The position numbers and the translations under genes were made by a program. Source: Alteromonas sp. C1M14 (lineage in GTDB: Bacteria; Pseudomonadota; Gammaproteobacteria; Enterobacterales; Alteromonadaceae). From it: a stretch of 64,000 nucleotides of DNA. Location: contig NZ_JAHKQF010000013.1 in assembly GCF_018860965.1 (NCBI RefSeq), positions 124,001 through 188,000 on the forward strand, in the 5' to 3' direction. The first letter of the stretch is position 1. Every line of letters begins with the position of its first letter. This document shows, one piece after another, positions 35,779 through 44,926 of the stretch. The notes under the pieces are model-generated. The model had not been told where the DNA came from, searched no databases, and saw only the letters and a program-made list of their open reading frames with translations.

Positions 35779-36597
35779 CTAGATAAGCGACTGCGCTAAC
35801 ATGCGCAAGCCGGTAATGATGAGGACGACGGCAAATACCTTTTTAAGCATTGTGGCATTCAGTCGATTGGCGATTGAAGCGCCGATTGGCGCGAACAGTA
35901 CCGTGAGCGGCACGATACAGACAAATCCCAGTAAATTGACCAGACCGAAGGTGGCGTAGGGGGCGTCACTTGGACGCTGGCCAAGTAGCAACATGGTTAA
36001 AGCGGCGGGCAGGGAAATAATAAGCCCCACAGCGGCCGCTGTGCCTACCGCCCGATGTGCCGGGTAGTTACAAAAGGTGAGGGTGGGCACGGTGAGTGTG
36101 CCACCGCCAATACCGACCATGCTGCTGAAAAAACCAATACAAGTGGCCATAATGCCTTGCCCACCTTTGCTAGGTAAGGTTTCTGAAATGGCGCTTTTTT
36201 TACCTACCAGCATATTGATAGCCGATAACGTAGCGATAACACCGAACAAGAGGGTGAGCCATTTGCCTTCCACTTGTGTTACTAAATAACTGCCAATGAG
36301 TACACCGAGCAAAATAAACGGTGCCCAGTATTTTAATAGGGCAAAATCCACATTTCCTTTTTTGTTGTGGGCCAAAATGGAGCTCACTGAGGTAGGGACA
36401 ATGGTGGCTAGCGAGGTGGCTGTGGCTACCACCATGGCGGTGTTAGCGCTGATCCCTAGAGCTTGAAACAGGAAAAAGAGCACAGGAACGATAACAATAC
36501 CTCCACCTACGCCCAGCAACCCAGCTAAAATACCGGCAAACACGCCGGTTCCCATCATGGCCAAAATAATGCCAATGTTTTCTGCAATAAAAGTCAT
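35779..36597 (-). CDS. TauE/SafE family anion permease
   Basis: A 272-residue membrane protein with about eight helices. GVFAGILAGLLGVGGGIVIV and GFFSSMVGIGGGTLTVPTL are the two repeated TauE/SafE motifs. Family members export or import sulfonates, sulfite and small organic acids. Its start shares one base with the stop of the HpxW-like gene and it is followed closely by pucG, so it belongs to the ureide operon. A plausible role is transport of an acidic pathway compound such as oxalate, oxamate or allantoate; this is inference from position. Confidence 0.85.
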   Translation of the reverse strand: MTFIAENIGIILAMMGTGVFAGILAGLLGVGGGIVIVPVLFFLFQALGISANTAMVVATATSLATIVPTSVSSILAHNKKGNVDFALLKYWAPFILLGVLIGSYLVTQVEGKWLTLLFGVIATLSAINMLVGKKSAISETLPSKGGQGIMATCIGFFSSMVGIGGGTLTVPTLTFCNYPAHRAVGTAAAVGLIISLPAALTMLLLGQRPSDAPYATFGLVNLLGFVCIVPLTVLFAPIGASIANRLNATMLKKVFAVVLIITGLRMLAQSLI

Positions 36598-38198
36598 TAT
36601 TTTTCCACTCCTGTTATGCCGTCGGTGGAATAGCCGACAATGGCTTTGCCGTCACTTCTTGGATCGGTTGCTGCGCTTACCTCACCGTTTGCGCTGATCA
36701 CAGCACCGGCATGCCCCATCAATTCGTTACAGGCCTCTACCACCACCAAATCATGACCTTTTTGCGCAAGACCAGCACCTACATAATCGTGCAGATCCCG
36801 TTCAACTTTGAGGTTATGACTGACGTCTCCCCATGTGCGGCCAAGTAACCATCTTCCCAAAGCAATGGATTTATCCAGCGGTTGTTGGTGATAGACATGA
36901 CGGGCGAAGAGCGCCGCTTGAGTTTGTGGTTGCCCTTCGCCGCCCATGGTGCCGTAGCTGATGCGTCTACCATCGTGCAATTCTGCGAATGCAGGGTTGA
37001 GTGTATGAAACGGCGTGAGCCCAGGTTGCAGGTATTGATTACTCGATGCATCCAGTGAAAAGGACGTGCCGCGGTTATTCCACACGATGCCGGTGGAAGG
37101 GCTGACGATACCGCTGCCAAATTCCCAGTACAGCGACTGAATGTAACTCACCATTCTACCTTCTGCATCACAGGCACCCATCCATATGGTGTCGCCGTGT
37201 GCCGCTGGCTGAGGCCAAGGCATGGCTTGTTGAAGATCAACCGCCTTCGCCATTTCTGCTAAACTGCTGTCGGTTAACAGTTGTCGCAGATCGGTTTGTA
37301 TTCGACTGGGATCGGTGACAAAACGATTACGTTTTAAAAATGCCTGTTTAGTGCATTCAATTAACAGGTGCACCATGTCGGTATCGCTACTTCCTTGTTG
37401 CCACACTTTGTCGTAAAGGGCCAAAATAAGTAACGAAGCAATGCCCTGAGTGGGCGCAGGTAAATTATATAGCGTGCCTTTGCTGGTCGTTACCGATAAG
37501 GGCGTAACAATTTTCGCCTGATAATCGCTAAAATCTTGACCACAAATCGGTGAGCCGGCTGCAGCTAAATCGGCGGCAAGCTTGTCGGCGGTCTCGCCTA
37601 AATAAAAATCTTCTAATCCAGCATTGGCTAGATGTTTTAACGTTGCCGCTAATGCGGGAAGTTTGACAACTTTGCCTTTTTTCAGTGGTTTTTCTTTAAT
37701 TAAAAACTGCTCGAAACCTGGGCCGCTGTGTAGATCATCGAAAGTCTTAAAACTGGCGTCGCTTAAACTTTGGGTGACTTCTATGCCCCAATTGGCTTGA
37801 TTAATTGCCGTATCTAGCAAGGTCGTTAAAGGAAGAGACTTTTGCCATGAGTCACTGATTTTTAGCGCTTCTATCCATCCGGAGACCGCACCTGCCATGG
37901 TAAGCGCCGCTTTACCGCCGCGGCTAGGAATGGCATCGTCATTGGCATAGAAATCCGGTGTGGCGTTTTTTCCTGCTACTCCGGCAGCATCAATTCCCAC
38001 CGGCGCTTTTCCTGGTTCACTGATGAGCCAAAATCCATCGCCACCTAATCCATTCATATGGGGGTATTCCACGGCAATGGACGCAGCGGCGGCTACCATA
38101 GCTTCGATGGCTGTGCCCCCTTTTTCTAAGATGGCATTACCCACTTGGGAGGCGGCGTAATGGGGGGCGGTAAAACCAATCATATTGTTTTTTTTCAT
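36597..38198 (-). CDS. HpxW-like oxamate amidohydrolase (gamma-glutamyltransferase family)
   Basis: The 533-residue protein is an Ntn-hydrolase of the gamma-glutamyltransferase superfamily. GGTAIEAMVAAAASIAVEYP and NGLGGDGFWLI match the large subunit; AAHGDTIWMGACDAEGRMVS holds the predicted nucleophile Thr337 where the precursor would cut itself. There is no signal peptide, unlike periplasmic GGT. Its length and Thr position resemble Klebsiella HpxW, an oxamate amidohydrolase of urate degradation. Lying in an operon with PucG, whose product is oxalurate, and with an amidase favours an oxamate or oxalurate role over glutathione metabolism. It overlaps the amidase gene by four bases. Confidence 0.8.
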   Translation of the reverse strand: MKKNNMIGFTAPHYAASQVGNAILEKGGTAIEAMVAAAASIAVEYPHMNGLGGDGFWLISEPGKAPVGIDAAGVAGKNATPDFYANDDAIPSRGGKAALTMAGAVSGWIEALKISDSWQKSLPLTTLLDTAINQANWGIEVTQSLSDASFKTFDDLHSGPGFEQFLIKEKPLKKGKVVKLPALAATLKHLANAGLEDFYLGETADKLAADLAAAGSPICGQDFSDYQAKIVTPLSVTTSKGTLYNLPAPTQGIASLLILALYDKVWQQGSSDTDMVHLLIECTKQAFLKRNRFVTDPSRIQTDLRQLLTDSSLAEMAKAVDLQQAMPWPQPAAHGDTIWMGACDAEGRMVSYIQSLYWEFGSGIVSPSTGIVWNNRGTSFSLDASSNQYLQPGLTPFHTLNPAFAELHDGRRISYGTMGGEGQPQTQAALFARHVYHQQPLDKSIALGRWLLGRTWGDVSHNLKVERDLHDYVGAGLAQKGHDLVVVEACNELMGHAGAVISANGEVSAATDPRSDGKAIVGYSTDGITGVEK

Positions 38199-39382
38199 TG
38201 ATTAGGTGTTCCTAAATATTGGGCCGTGTGCAGTAACAAGCGGTCACTCCCTTTCGGGCCTATGAGAGAAATGCCACAAGGTGCACCGTGCAACAAATGT
38301 GTTGGCAAGTGTAATTGAGGACAGCCGCTTAGTCCGGCTAGTGCCGTCAAAGACAGCAAGCGGTTGCGATAATCTGCTAAATCCTCTGCGGGTGTGGATA
38401 TTAGCGGGCTGATGCCTGGTGTTGTGGGTATAACGAGAATTTTGTCGCCGACTAAGGTTGAAAACCATTGAACAAATTGTTCACGTTGTTTTTGGGCCAC
38501 GTGAATTTGCGCATCGGTGTAGGTGGCACAGTCGTGTAAGCGCTGGGCGATATCCGGAGCGATGTGAGGGTCAGCAGAACGGATCCATTGTCCGTGCTGT
38601 TGCCATATTTCAGCGCCCTGCAAAATCCGAAACGTGGCATTTAATTGCCATGTATTTGTATCAATAGAGATGGGGCTGACAAACGCCACCTGGGGAGATG
38701 TCTGCCACAAATTCAGGTGATGACCTAGTCCTTCGGCATGGGCGGCTTCATCGATTAGATTATTTACCACGCACAAGGGGAGCGACCTTGGCATTTCACT
38801 GTCAGGCAATAAGCAGTCCATCACGTTATGTAAGGTAGTGAGATCCCGAGTTAATGCGCCAATGGTGTCGAAAGACGGCGCTAATGGCACCATATTGTCA
38901 GTGCTAATAAGACCATGGGTTGGTCGCAGACCATATAATCCCTGATAACTCGCAGGAACTCGAATGGAACCGCCGGTATCGGTACCCAACCCGATGTCGG
39001 CTAGCCCCATTGATACAGCAACTGCCGAGCCTGAACTAGAGCCCCCAGGTAACCGTTGAAGTGCTCGGGGGTTTTGTGGCATGCCGTAATGAATATTTTG
39101 CCCATTTAAACTATAAGCGATTTCATCGGTGATGGTCTTACCCACAAAACTTGCCCCATTATCTAAAAGAGCCGTGACCACTGACGACGTCTGCTGGGGC
39201 GTAGGATGGCTTGATAACCAATCTGGGTTGCCCGCAGATGTGGGGAGACCAGCAATGTGAAAGAGGTCTTTCACTGCCAAGCGTAAGCCGCTGAGCGGCA
39301 AATTTGGTGACTCAGCAGGATAGTTATCCAGCCAGTCAGGCTTTATGGGTAAAGCCATAAACGGGTTATTTGTGGTATTCAC
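38195..39382 (-). CDS. Amidase (amidase-signature family, AtzE/HpxY-like)
   Basis: Roughly 395 residues with the Ser-cisSer-Lys triad of the amidase signature family: LRLAVKDLFHIAGLP holds the Lys, RLPGGSSSGSAVAVS the cis-Ser and GLGTDTGGSIRVPASYQG the nucleophile. The longest reading frame starts at 39430, inside a 30-bp palindrome next to a TTGACA box, so the mRNA probably begins later; GTG 39382 (or ATG 39358) is the likely start, though neither has a good Shine-Dalgarno. Klebsiella hpx loci pair an AtzE-like amidase with HpxW, as here, so the substrate may be oxalurate or a related carbamoyl compound. Confidence 0.8.
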   Translation of the reverse strand: MNTTNNPFMALPIKPDWLDNYPAESPNLPLSGLRLAVKDLFHIAGLPTSAGNPDWLSSHPTPQQTSSVVTALLDNGASFVGKTITDEIAYSLNGQNIHYGMPQNPRALQRLPGGSSSGSAVAVSMGLADIGLGTDTGGSIRVPASYQGLYGLRPTHGLISTDNMVPLAPSFDTIGALTRDLTTLHNVMDCLLPDSEMPRSLPLCVVNNLIDEAAHAEGLGHHLNLWQTSPQVAFVSPISIDTNTWQLNATFRILQGAEIWQQHGQWIRSADPHIAPDIAQRLHDCATYTDAQIHVAQKQREQFVQWFSTLVGDKILVIPTTPGISPLISTPAEDLADYRNRLLSLTALAGLSGCPQLHLPTHLLHGAPCGISLIGPKGSDRLLLHTAQYLGTPNQ

Positions 39383-39406
39383 AATAGGGAACTTTCGAGA
39401 TGAAGT

Positions 39407-39436
39407 ATCTTCATGAAACAATTGTTTCATGAAGAT
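39407..39436. promoter_or_regulatory. Perfect 30-bp palindrome over the ureide-operon promoter
   Basis: The sequence from 39407 to 39436 is an exact inverted repeat, centred on CAATTG and with arms ATCTTCATGAAACAA. Its right end abuts TTGACA read on the minus strand (39441-39436), and a weak -10 (TTTCAT) lies 17 bases further, within the palindrome. The core TGAAAC-AATT-GTTTCA is the kind of site bound by RpiR-family regulators. The RpiR gene at 40684-41502 is the nearest candidate. Bound protein would block the operon 39382-32939. Confidence 0.75.
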
Positions 39437-39564
39437 GTCAAGTGAAACGGTTAATTTAGTAGCAGCTTAACGTCTTATAATACCGAGCATTTATGTTATG
39501 AATTTGTGAACAAATGACCAAGTGCAGTAGGGTGGTTTTTTCATCAACGAGTTGGAGTAACGTG

Positions 39565-39960
39565 ATGCCATTACGTAAAGGGTTTAGAACGCTGCTTGAA
39601 GAAGCAGAAAAGCGGGTGACTGCATTATCGCCGCTTTTAGCCAATGATTCGGTATACGATGCTAACGTTGTTTTAATCGATTTACGGGATATTCGAGAAC
39701 TCGAAAGAGAAGGCATGATCCCCGGCGCGGTCCATGCCCCTAGAGGTATGCTTGAATTTTGGGTTGACCCTGAAAGCCCTTATTTTAAGCCAGTGTTTGG
39801 TGGGGGCAAACGCTTCGTCCTCTATTGCCAATCTGGTTGGCGCTCAGCCTTAGCCACTGTTACCTTGATGGATATGGGCTTTGATGATGTTGTACATGTA
39901 GAAGGAGGGTTTAATGCGTGGAAAAAAGCGGGGTTGCCGGTAGAACCTCACCACCGCTAA
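39565..39960 (+). CDS. Rhodanese-domain protein
   Basis: A 131-residue single-domain rhodanese. The active-site loop is FVLYCQSGWRSALA, with the catalytic Cys followed by Q-S-G-W-R-S; the N-terminal strand has VVLIDLRDIRELEREGMIPG AVHAPRG. ATG 39565 is chosen because GGAG lies seven bases upstream; the longer frame has no such site. It could carry sulfur for transfer or handle cyanide-like compounds. It is divergent from the ureide operon and not clearly part of it. Confidence 0.88.
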   Translation: MPLRKGFRTLLEEAEKRVTALSPLLANDSVYDANVVLIDLRDIRELEREGMIPGAVHAPRGMLEFWVDPESPYFKPVFGGGKRFVLYCQSGWRSALATVTLMDMGFDDVVHVEGGFNAWKKAGLPVEPHHR

Positions 39961-39969
39961 TTCACTCCA

Positions 39970-40530
39970 TTAGCGATTGCCAAGCTCTCGTAAATAACGT
40001 TCTTCATCTTCGCTGGAGACCCGTCCGAGGGCTTCATTGCGGGTAGGGTAACGGCCAAAGCGTAACAGGATATCCCGATGCTCTATCTCATGACGAAATT
40101 GGGTTTCCAGTCCGTTGACGTTAAACAACTCCAGTGCCGTATCGTGAATAACCAACGACTCTGAATGCATAAAAGGCATAAAGAGAAATGCCTTTTGGGT
40201 ATTGGTTAATGCGCGGTCAACTTCCAATCTGAGGGCTTCTTGGGCAAGGGCCAAGGCCATATTGTCACAAGCAAAGGCACGCATGTCATTGCGATAAATA
40301 TTTCGTGAAAACTGATCAAGCACAATGATTTCAGCTAAGCGGCCTTCGGGGGTAACACGCCAAGGCCACAATTCAGACTGGGCCGCAGCGGCATGGGTTT
40401 TGTTAAAACGTGATCGAATTAGGTTATCGACGCCATCATCAGCTTTAAACCATTGTTCTGCATCCAATTCTGCAAACCAGAATGCCAGTACACTTGATGC
40501 CTCTTCAAGAGGTATAATTTCTTGTTGCAT
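39970..40530 (-). CDS. DUF924 family protein
   Basis: The protein has about 186 residues when started at ATG 40530, which has AGGAG five bases before it. It has the DUF924 pattern: SSVLAFWFAELDAEQWFKAD, EIIVLDQFSRNIYRND, and QKAFLFMPFMHSESL. The family is helical and TPR-like, widespread in proteobacteria, with no defined activity. It is convergent with the rhodanese gene and lies downstream of the RpiR regulator. Confidence 0.87.
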   Translation of the reverse strand: MQQEIIPLEEASSVLAFWFAELDAEQWFKADDGVDNLIRSRFNKTHAAAAQSELWPWRVTPEGRLAEIIVLDQFSRNIYRNDMRAFACDNMALALAQEALRLEVDRALTNTQKAFLFMPFMHSESLVIHDTALELFNVNGLETQFRHEIEHRDILLRFGRYPTRNEALGRVSSEDEERYLRELGNR

Positions 40531-40683
40531 AACGCTCCTGTAAATCACTTCTTGTTGCCATGCATGCCGGTAAAAGAAGGAAAGCAAGCTTACCATACTG
40601 GCATAAAGGTCAAAAAGTAATCAATAAGTATGACTGTTTTATTTTCAGTTTATTGTCATTAGATGTAAGACATTAAGGGCAAG

Positions 40684-41502
40684 CTAAGGTTCCAGCTCTC
40701 CCAAATCGTCGTACATTTTTGAAATATAGGCAGCACGGTTGGCCGCTTTATCTCCGAGCCTTTCAAATACTTTATTGGCGAGAAAAGAGATCAGACTCAT
40801 AGGAGCCGCGTAGCTGTCGAAGGCGAGGGTTTGGCCTGGATGACAAACTAATAAGTGATCCACTTTTTGATTGTATATTTGCCCGGTAGGGTCGGTAATA
40901 AGGATGGTTGTGTGATTTTGCAATACATTGATAATACGTTTAAATAGTTTGGTACGGCGTCTAAAGCCGAGTAACACCACCACTTCGTTCGAAGGGATAT
41001 CTACCAGATCTTCCCCTAATGTTTGACCGGGCTGTGGTAACAGCCTTACCGTACTTCTGACTTGTTTCAATTGTTGGCGAAAGTGAAGCGCTAGGGGGTA
41101 CGCATTGCGATAGCCTATGAGGGTGATCCTTTCTGAATGTGCAAGTAAATCAACCACATCGCTAACAGCAGACGTTTTTAACCCTTCATAAGTTAGCGAC
41201 ATATTCCGCAGTTCTTTTTGAAAGTGGTTTACTTCTTCATCATCTAAGGAAACCGGCAAGCCTTTTTCTCGCATGGCCAAAATCGTGTCTTTGGCATCTT
41301 GATGGGAGGTAAACCCCAATTGGCGAAAAAAACGACTGACGGTGGCTTTAGACGTTTGGGTGGTTTTGGCGATTTCTGCGGTGGTTTTACTGACAATCGC
41401 AATAGGGTGTTGTTGCAGATAGTTGGCAATCTGGCGTGCTGAGGGCGGCAATGACGGATAGTGCTGCTCTATTAACCCCAATAAATCATTACGCATAGCC
41501 AT
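40684..41502 (-). CDS. RpiR/MurR family transcriptional regulator
   Basis: About 272 residues. The N-terminal RpiR helix-turn-helix covers roughly residues 1-77 (LPPSARQIANYLQQHPIAIV, then SKATVSRFFRQLGF) and a SIS sugar-isomerase-like domain follows (ITLIGYRNAYPLALHFRQQL, and VVVLLGFRRRTKL). ATG 41502 is chosen over the TTG at 41532 because TAAGAG precedes it. RpiR proteins bind palindromes and respond to small metabolites. Its closeness to the perfect palindrome at 39407-39436 suggests it controls the allantoate/oxalurate operon. Confidence 0.88.
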   Translation of the reverse strand: MAMRNDLLGLIEQHYPSLPPSARQIANYLQQHPIAIVSKTTAEIAKTTQTSKATVSRFFRQLGFTSHQDAKDTILAMREKGLPVSLDDEEVNHFQKELRNMSLTYEGLKTSAVSDVVDLLAHSERITLIGYRNAYPLALHFRQQLKQVRSTVRLLPQPGQTLGEDLVDIPSNEVVVLLGFRRRTKLFKRIINVLQNHTTILITDPTGQIYNQKVDHLLVCHPGQTLAFDSYAAPMSLISFLANKVFERLGDKAANRAAYISKMYDDLGELEP

Positions 41503-41582
41503 ATCAGATACTCTTAAAATGTTCTGTACCAAAGGTAAAGGAATTCTGCCTGTCTGCCAACTATCCGGCAGGAAAACCTCGA

Positions 41583-42638
41583 CTACCCGCTTTTTTGCGG
41601 AGACAAATTACACCGTCTGAGGGTGTCCTGCCAAAGGGCGACATGTTCACGTATGGCGTGCTCATAGGCACGAAAGTCATCCTCGGTGTTCGCTTTTATA
41701 TACTGTTTAAAGGTGGGGGCAATATCAGGTGAAGACAACAAGGTGTGCCAAATAGGTTGTAACTGATAATGGTACTGATTCAGTACACTGGCCACAGGCT
41801 GAATTTTTTCGATAAAAAACAGATAAAATACATTACGAACAATTTCTGCCTGTTCGGATGCCCGTCCATCGGGGCAAGAGAGGCCGGCAAGTGGCGCACG
41901 TAGTTGTGCTGTTAGCGAGGACAGGCCCTGGGTGAGTAAGCGCTGGGTTCGCCAAATTTTAGCCGGTAACCGGGCCGATGAAATAATTTTAAGTTGGTTG
42001 TTTAATTCATGCAGTGAAAACCGTTCTTTTCCGTCCGGCAACGGGGCGTCAGGTAACGTTGATAAATAAGATAATGCGGTAATACTGGCCCGGGCATCAG
42101 GATTATTTTGTGCTTTTAGTAAGTGTGGGCTTTGGGAAAACGCCAAACGGGTTTCCTCACTAAGCTGAATCAGATTTGCCCACATGGCGTGACGTTGGTC
42201 TAATTTTTGTTGTCTCCATATGCCCATTTGCTCAGCCAGATCAGACTGCTTGTTGCTTAGTTGTTGAGCGCAATTATCAAGTGCGTTGATAACGTCCGTT
42301 TCGTAGGCCCAACGGGCCGCTTCTTGTTGTTGCTTGCCTAACCCGGTGTTGCGTTCAGCGACGAGGGTGGACAGCTGACAAGAACGCAGCGCGTAAAAAT
42401 CGTTTAAATCGATGGTAATACTGTCGATGTTATTGATTAAGGTTTGCCGCGCCGGATAGGCATGGGGAGGTAAGGGGGAAGGCATGGTTAACGGAGTATC
42501 AAGCACGCGGGACAAGCGGGTGGCGTACTCATCCAAATCATCATCAACGGATAAAGAGAATACGCAACCGGTAAGTATTAGCGCACTAAACAGCAGTAAC
42601 CACGAGATAAGCTGGGGGAATGGACGTTGACTATGCAT
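41583..42638 (-). CDS. DUF3080 family lipoprotein
   Basis: The product has a signal peptide with the lipobox LILTGCVF when started at ATG 42638 (HSQRPFPQLISWLLLFSALI), giving about 351 residues. The remainder is largely helical, and SVDDDLDEYATRLSRVLDTP is typical of DUF3080, an uncharacterised lipoprotein family of Alteromonas and Vibrio relatives. The longer frame upstream of 42638 adds a region without signal-peptide character and is discounted. Function is unknown. Confidence 0.8.
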   Translation of the reverse strand: MHSQRPFPQLISWLLLFSALILTGCVFSLSVDDDLDEYATRLSRVLDTPLTMPSPLPPHAYPARQTLINNIDSITIDLNDFYALRSCQLSTLVAERNTGLGKQQQEAARWAYETDVINALDNCAQQLSNKQSDLAEQMGIWRQQKLDQRHAMWANLIQLSEETRLAFSQSPHLLKAQNNPDARASITALSYLSTLPDAPLPDGKERFSLHELNNQLKIISSARLPAKIWRTQRLLTQGLSSLTAQLRAPLAGLSCPDGRASEQAEIVRNVFYLFFIEKIQPVASVLNQYHYQLQPIWHTLLSSPDIAPTFKQYIKANTEDDFRAYEHAIREHVALWQDTLRRCNLSPQKSG

Positions 42639-42773
42639 GGAAGAACTGCTGCCCCTTAATGTGTTACTAGGCCGGTAGGAAAACGGTATGAAAAGTTTCA
42701 TGTAAACCGGCCTTGTCTGTTCATAAACACCATTGATGGATATACAATTGTGGTTTCTCTCTGCAATAGAGCA

Positions 42774-42836
42774 TTGCACACTGAGCGTAAGTCGTTATAA
42801 TTCTTTGCTCTTTAACAGATGCAAGTAGGCATCTGT
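42774..42836 (+). promoter_or_regulatory. Probable thrS promoter and leader hairpin
   Basis: TTGCAC (42774-42779) and TATAAT (42796-42801), 16 bases apart, form a good sigma-70 promoter. Just after the likely transcript start, ACAGATGC/GCATCTGT (42815-42836) makes an 8-bp stem with a 6-base loop AAGTAG. In E. coli, ThrRS represses its own mRNA through leader hairpins that mimic tRNA-Thr. The loop here does not clearly display a Thr anticodon, so the parallel is only positional. Confidence 0.6.
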
Positions 42837-42923
42837 ATTCTCTAGTTCAGCCCTTTTAAAGGTTGTTTTTAACATTTTTTCGCAAGTGGCGCAGAGTAGG
42901 CGTCACCACTGTAAGGATAACTC

Positions 42924-44840
42924 ATGCCTGTAATTACCCTTCCTGACGGAAGCCAACGCGCTTTCGATTCTACCGTTTCTGTACTTGATGTTGCCGCTGA
43001 TATTGGTCCGGGCTTAGCGAAAGCCACCATCGCCGGTCGCGTCAACGGTGAGCTGGTAGATGCGTGTGATCCCATTGACCAAGACGCTTCGTTGCAAATC
43101 ATTACCGCTAAAGATAGCGATGGGCTGGAGATTATCCGTCATAGCTGTGCACACTTAATCGGCCATGCTATCAAACAACTTTGGCCCGATGCAAAAATGG
43201 CCATAGGTCCAGTTATCGATAACGGCTTTTACTACGATGTGGATATGGAGCACAGTCTTACTCAGGAAGACTTGCAAAAGTTAGAAAAACGCATGCTAGA
43301 GTTGGCGAAAACAAACTATGGCGTAGTGAAGAAAAACGTCAGCTGGCAAGAAGCCAGAGATACCTTTGAAGCACGGGGCGAAACCTACAAGATGGAAATT
43401 CTCGACGAGAACATTCCTAAAGATTCCCAACCCGGCTTGTATCATCACGAAGAATACATTGATATGTGTCGCGGTCCTCATGTACCCAACATGAAGTTCT
43501 GTCATCACTTTAAATTAATGAAGGTGGCGGGTGCCTATTGGCGCGGAAACAGCGATAACAAAATGCTGCAACGCATTTACGGCACGGCATGGGCAGACAA
43601 AAAGCAATTAAAAGCGTATTTGCAACGTTTAGAAGAAGCAGAAAAGCGTGACCATAGAAAAATAGGTAAAGCCCTCGATTTATTTCACTTCCAAGACGAA
43701 GCGCCAGGCATGGTATTTTGGCACAGCGACGGTTGGTCTATTTACACAGAATTAGAATCGTTTATCCGTGGTAAATTGCGTGAGTACGATTACGGCGAAG
43801 TAAAAGGCCCATTAATGATGGACCGCTCGTTGTGGGAAAAGTCGGGTCACTGGGATAAATTTGGCGATGCCATGTTCACCACTGAATCAGAAAAACGTGA
43901 ATATGCCATCAAACCCATGAACTGCCCAGGTCACGTGCAAATATTTAATCAAGGCTTAAAGTCTTACCGCGACCTGCCACTTCGTATGGCTGAATTTGGC
44001 TGTTGTCACCGTAATGAACCATCAGGTGGCTTGCACGGACTCATGCGCGTACGTGGCTTTACCCAAGATGATGCTCACGTATTTTGTACCGAAGAACAGA
44101 TCCTTGATGAAGTCGGTAGTTGTATCGACATGGTCTACGACGCCTACAATACGTTTGGTTTTGAAAAAATCGTTGTCAAACTATCAACGCGACCTGAAAA
44201 CCGCGTAGGTAGTGATGAAATTTGGGATAAATCTGAAGCCGCGTTGGCAGAAGCACTAAATCAGAAAAATATTGAATTTAGTTATTTGCCGGGCGAGGGC
44301 GCATTCTACGGGCCTAAAATCGAATTTACCCTGCACGATTGCTTAGATCGAGCATGGCAGTGCGGGACAGTACAGCTTGATTTCTCCATGCCAGGCCGTT
44401 TAGGGTCAACTTATGTGGCAGAAGACGGTGAACGTAAAGTTCCCGTCATGATTCACCGCGCTGTGTTAGGATCATTAGAGCGATTTATCGGCATACTCAC
44501 TGAAGAATTTGCTGGGTTCTTCCCACTATGGTTAGCCCCTCAGCAGATGGTAGTGATGAATATCACTGACAATCAGGCCGATTATGTACATGAAACTGTA
44601 CAAAAATTGCAAAAAAGTGGATTTAGAGCAAAGTCTGACTTGAGAAATGAGAAGATAGGCTTTAAAATCCGCGAGCACACGTTAAAGCGTGTTCCTTATA
44701 TGTTAGTTTGTGGCGATAAAGAAGTCGAAGCAGGCCAAGTGGCTGTTCGTTCTCGCCGTGGCGATGATTTAGGCACAATGTCTGTGGAAACGTTCATAGA
44801 ACTGGCACAGAAGGAAATTGCCGAGAAAACCATTAAGTAA
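42924..44840 (+). CDS. thrS: Threonyl-tRNA synthetase
   Basis: The 638-residue class II synthetase charges tRNA-Thr. The TGS domain (about 1-62, [15 protein letters not shown]) is followed by the editing domain (about 63-240, with [20 protein letters not shown]), the catalytic core with motif 2 [20 protein letters not shown] and the zinc Cys in [13 protein letters not shown], and the anticodon domain at the C terminus. Length is normal. AAGGA precedes the ATG. It leads the conserved thrS-infC-rpmI-rplT cluster. Confidence 0.98.
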   Translation: MPVITLPDGSQRAFDSTVSVLDVAADIGPGLAKATIAGRVNGELVDACDPIDQDASLQIITAKDSDGLEIIRHSCAHLIGHAIKQLWPDAKMAIGPVIDNGFYYDVDMEHSLTQEDLQKLEKRMLELAKTNYGVVKKNVSWQEARDTFEARGETYKMEILDENIPKDSQPGLYHHEEYIDMCRGPHVPNMKFCHHFKLMKVAGAYWRGNSDNKMLQRIYGTAWADKKQLKAYLQRLEEAEKRDHRKIGKALDLFHFQDEAPGMVFWHSDGWSIYTELESFIRGKLREYDYGEVKGPLMMDRSLWEKSGHWDKFGDAMFTTESEKREYAIKPMNCPGHVQIFNQGLKSYRDLPLRMAEFGCCHRNEPSGGLHGLMRVRGFTQDDAHVFCTEEQILDEVGSCIDMVYDAYNTFGFEKIVVKLSTRPENRVGSDEIWDKSEAALAEALNQKNIEFSYLPGEGAFYGPKIEFTLHDCLDRAWQCGTVQLDFSMPGRLGSTYVAEDGERKVPVMIHRAVLGSLERFIGILTEEFAGFFPLWLAPQQMVVMNITDNQADYVHETVQKLQKSGFRAKSDLRNEKIGFKIREHTLKRVPYMLVCGDKEVEAGQVAVRSRRGDDLGTMSVETFIELAQKEIAEKTIK

Positions 44841-44869
44841 TTAGGGTATACTCAGCAACTTATTCTAAT

Positions 44870-44896
44870 ACTTGCCTGCATGAGAAACAGGCAAGT
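44870..44896 (+). promoter_or_regulatory. Hairpin between thrS and infC
   Basis: A 9-bp perfect stem ACTTGCCTG/CAGGCAAGT with a 9-base loop lies about 30 bases before the infC start. There is a T-rich run some ten bases later, so it may act as a weak terminator or mRNA processing site that sets the ratio of thrS to infC expression. Confidence 0.45.
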
Positions 44897-44926
44897 GTTC
44901 GTTATTAATTTTTGGAGGAATAGCAC

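Noticed and set aside
42815..42836. tRNA-Thr mimicking operator in the thrS leader
   Set aside because: A stem-loop is present but the loop AAGTAG does not show a convincing Thr anticodon, and no second arm was found.
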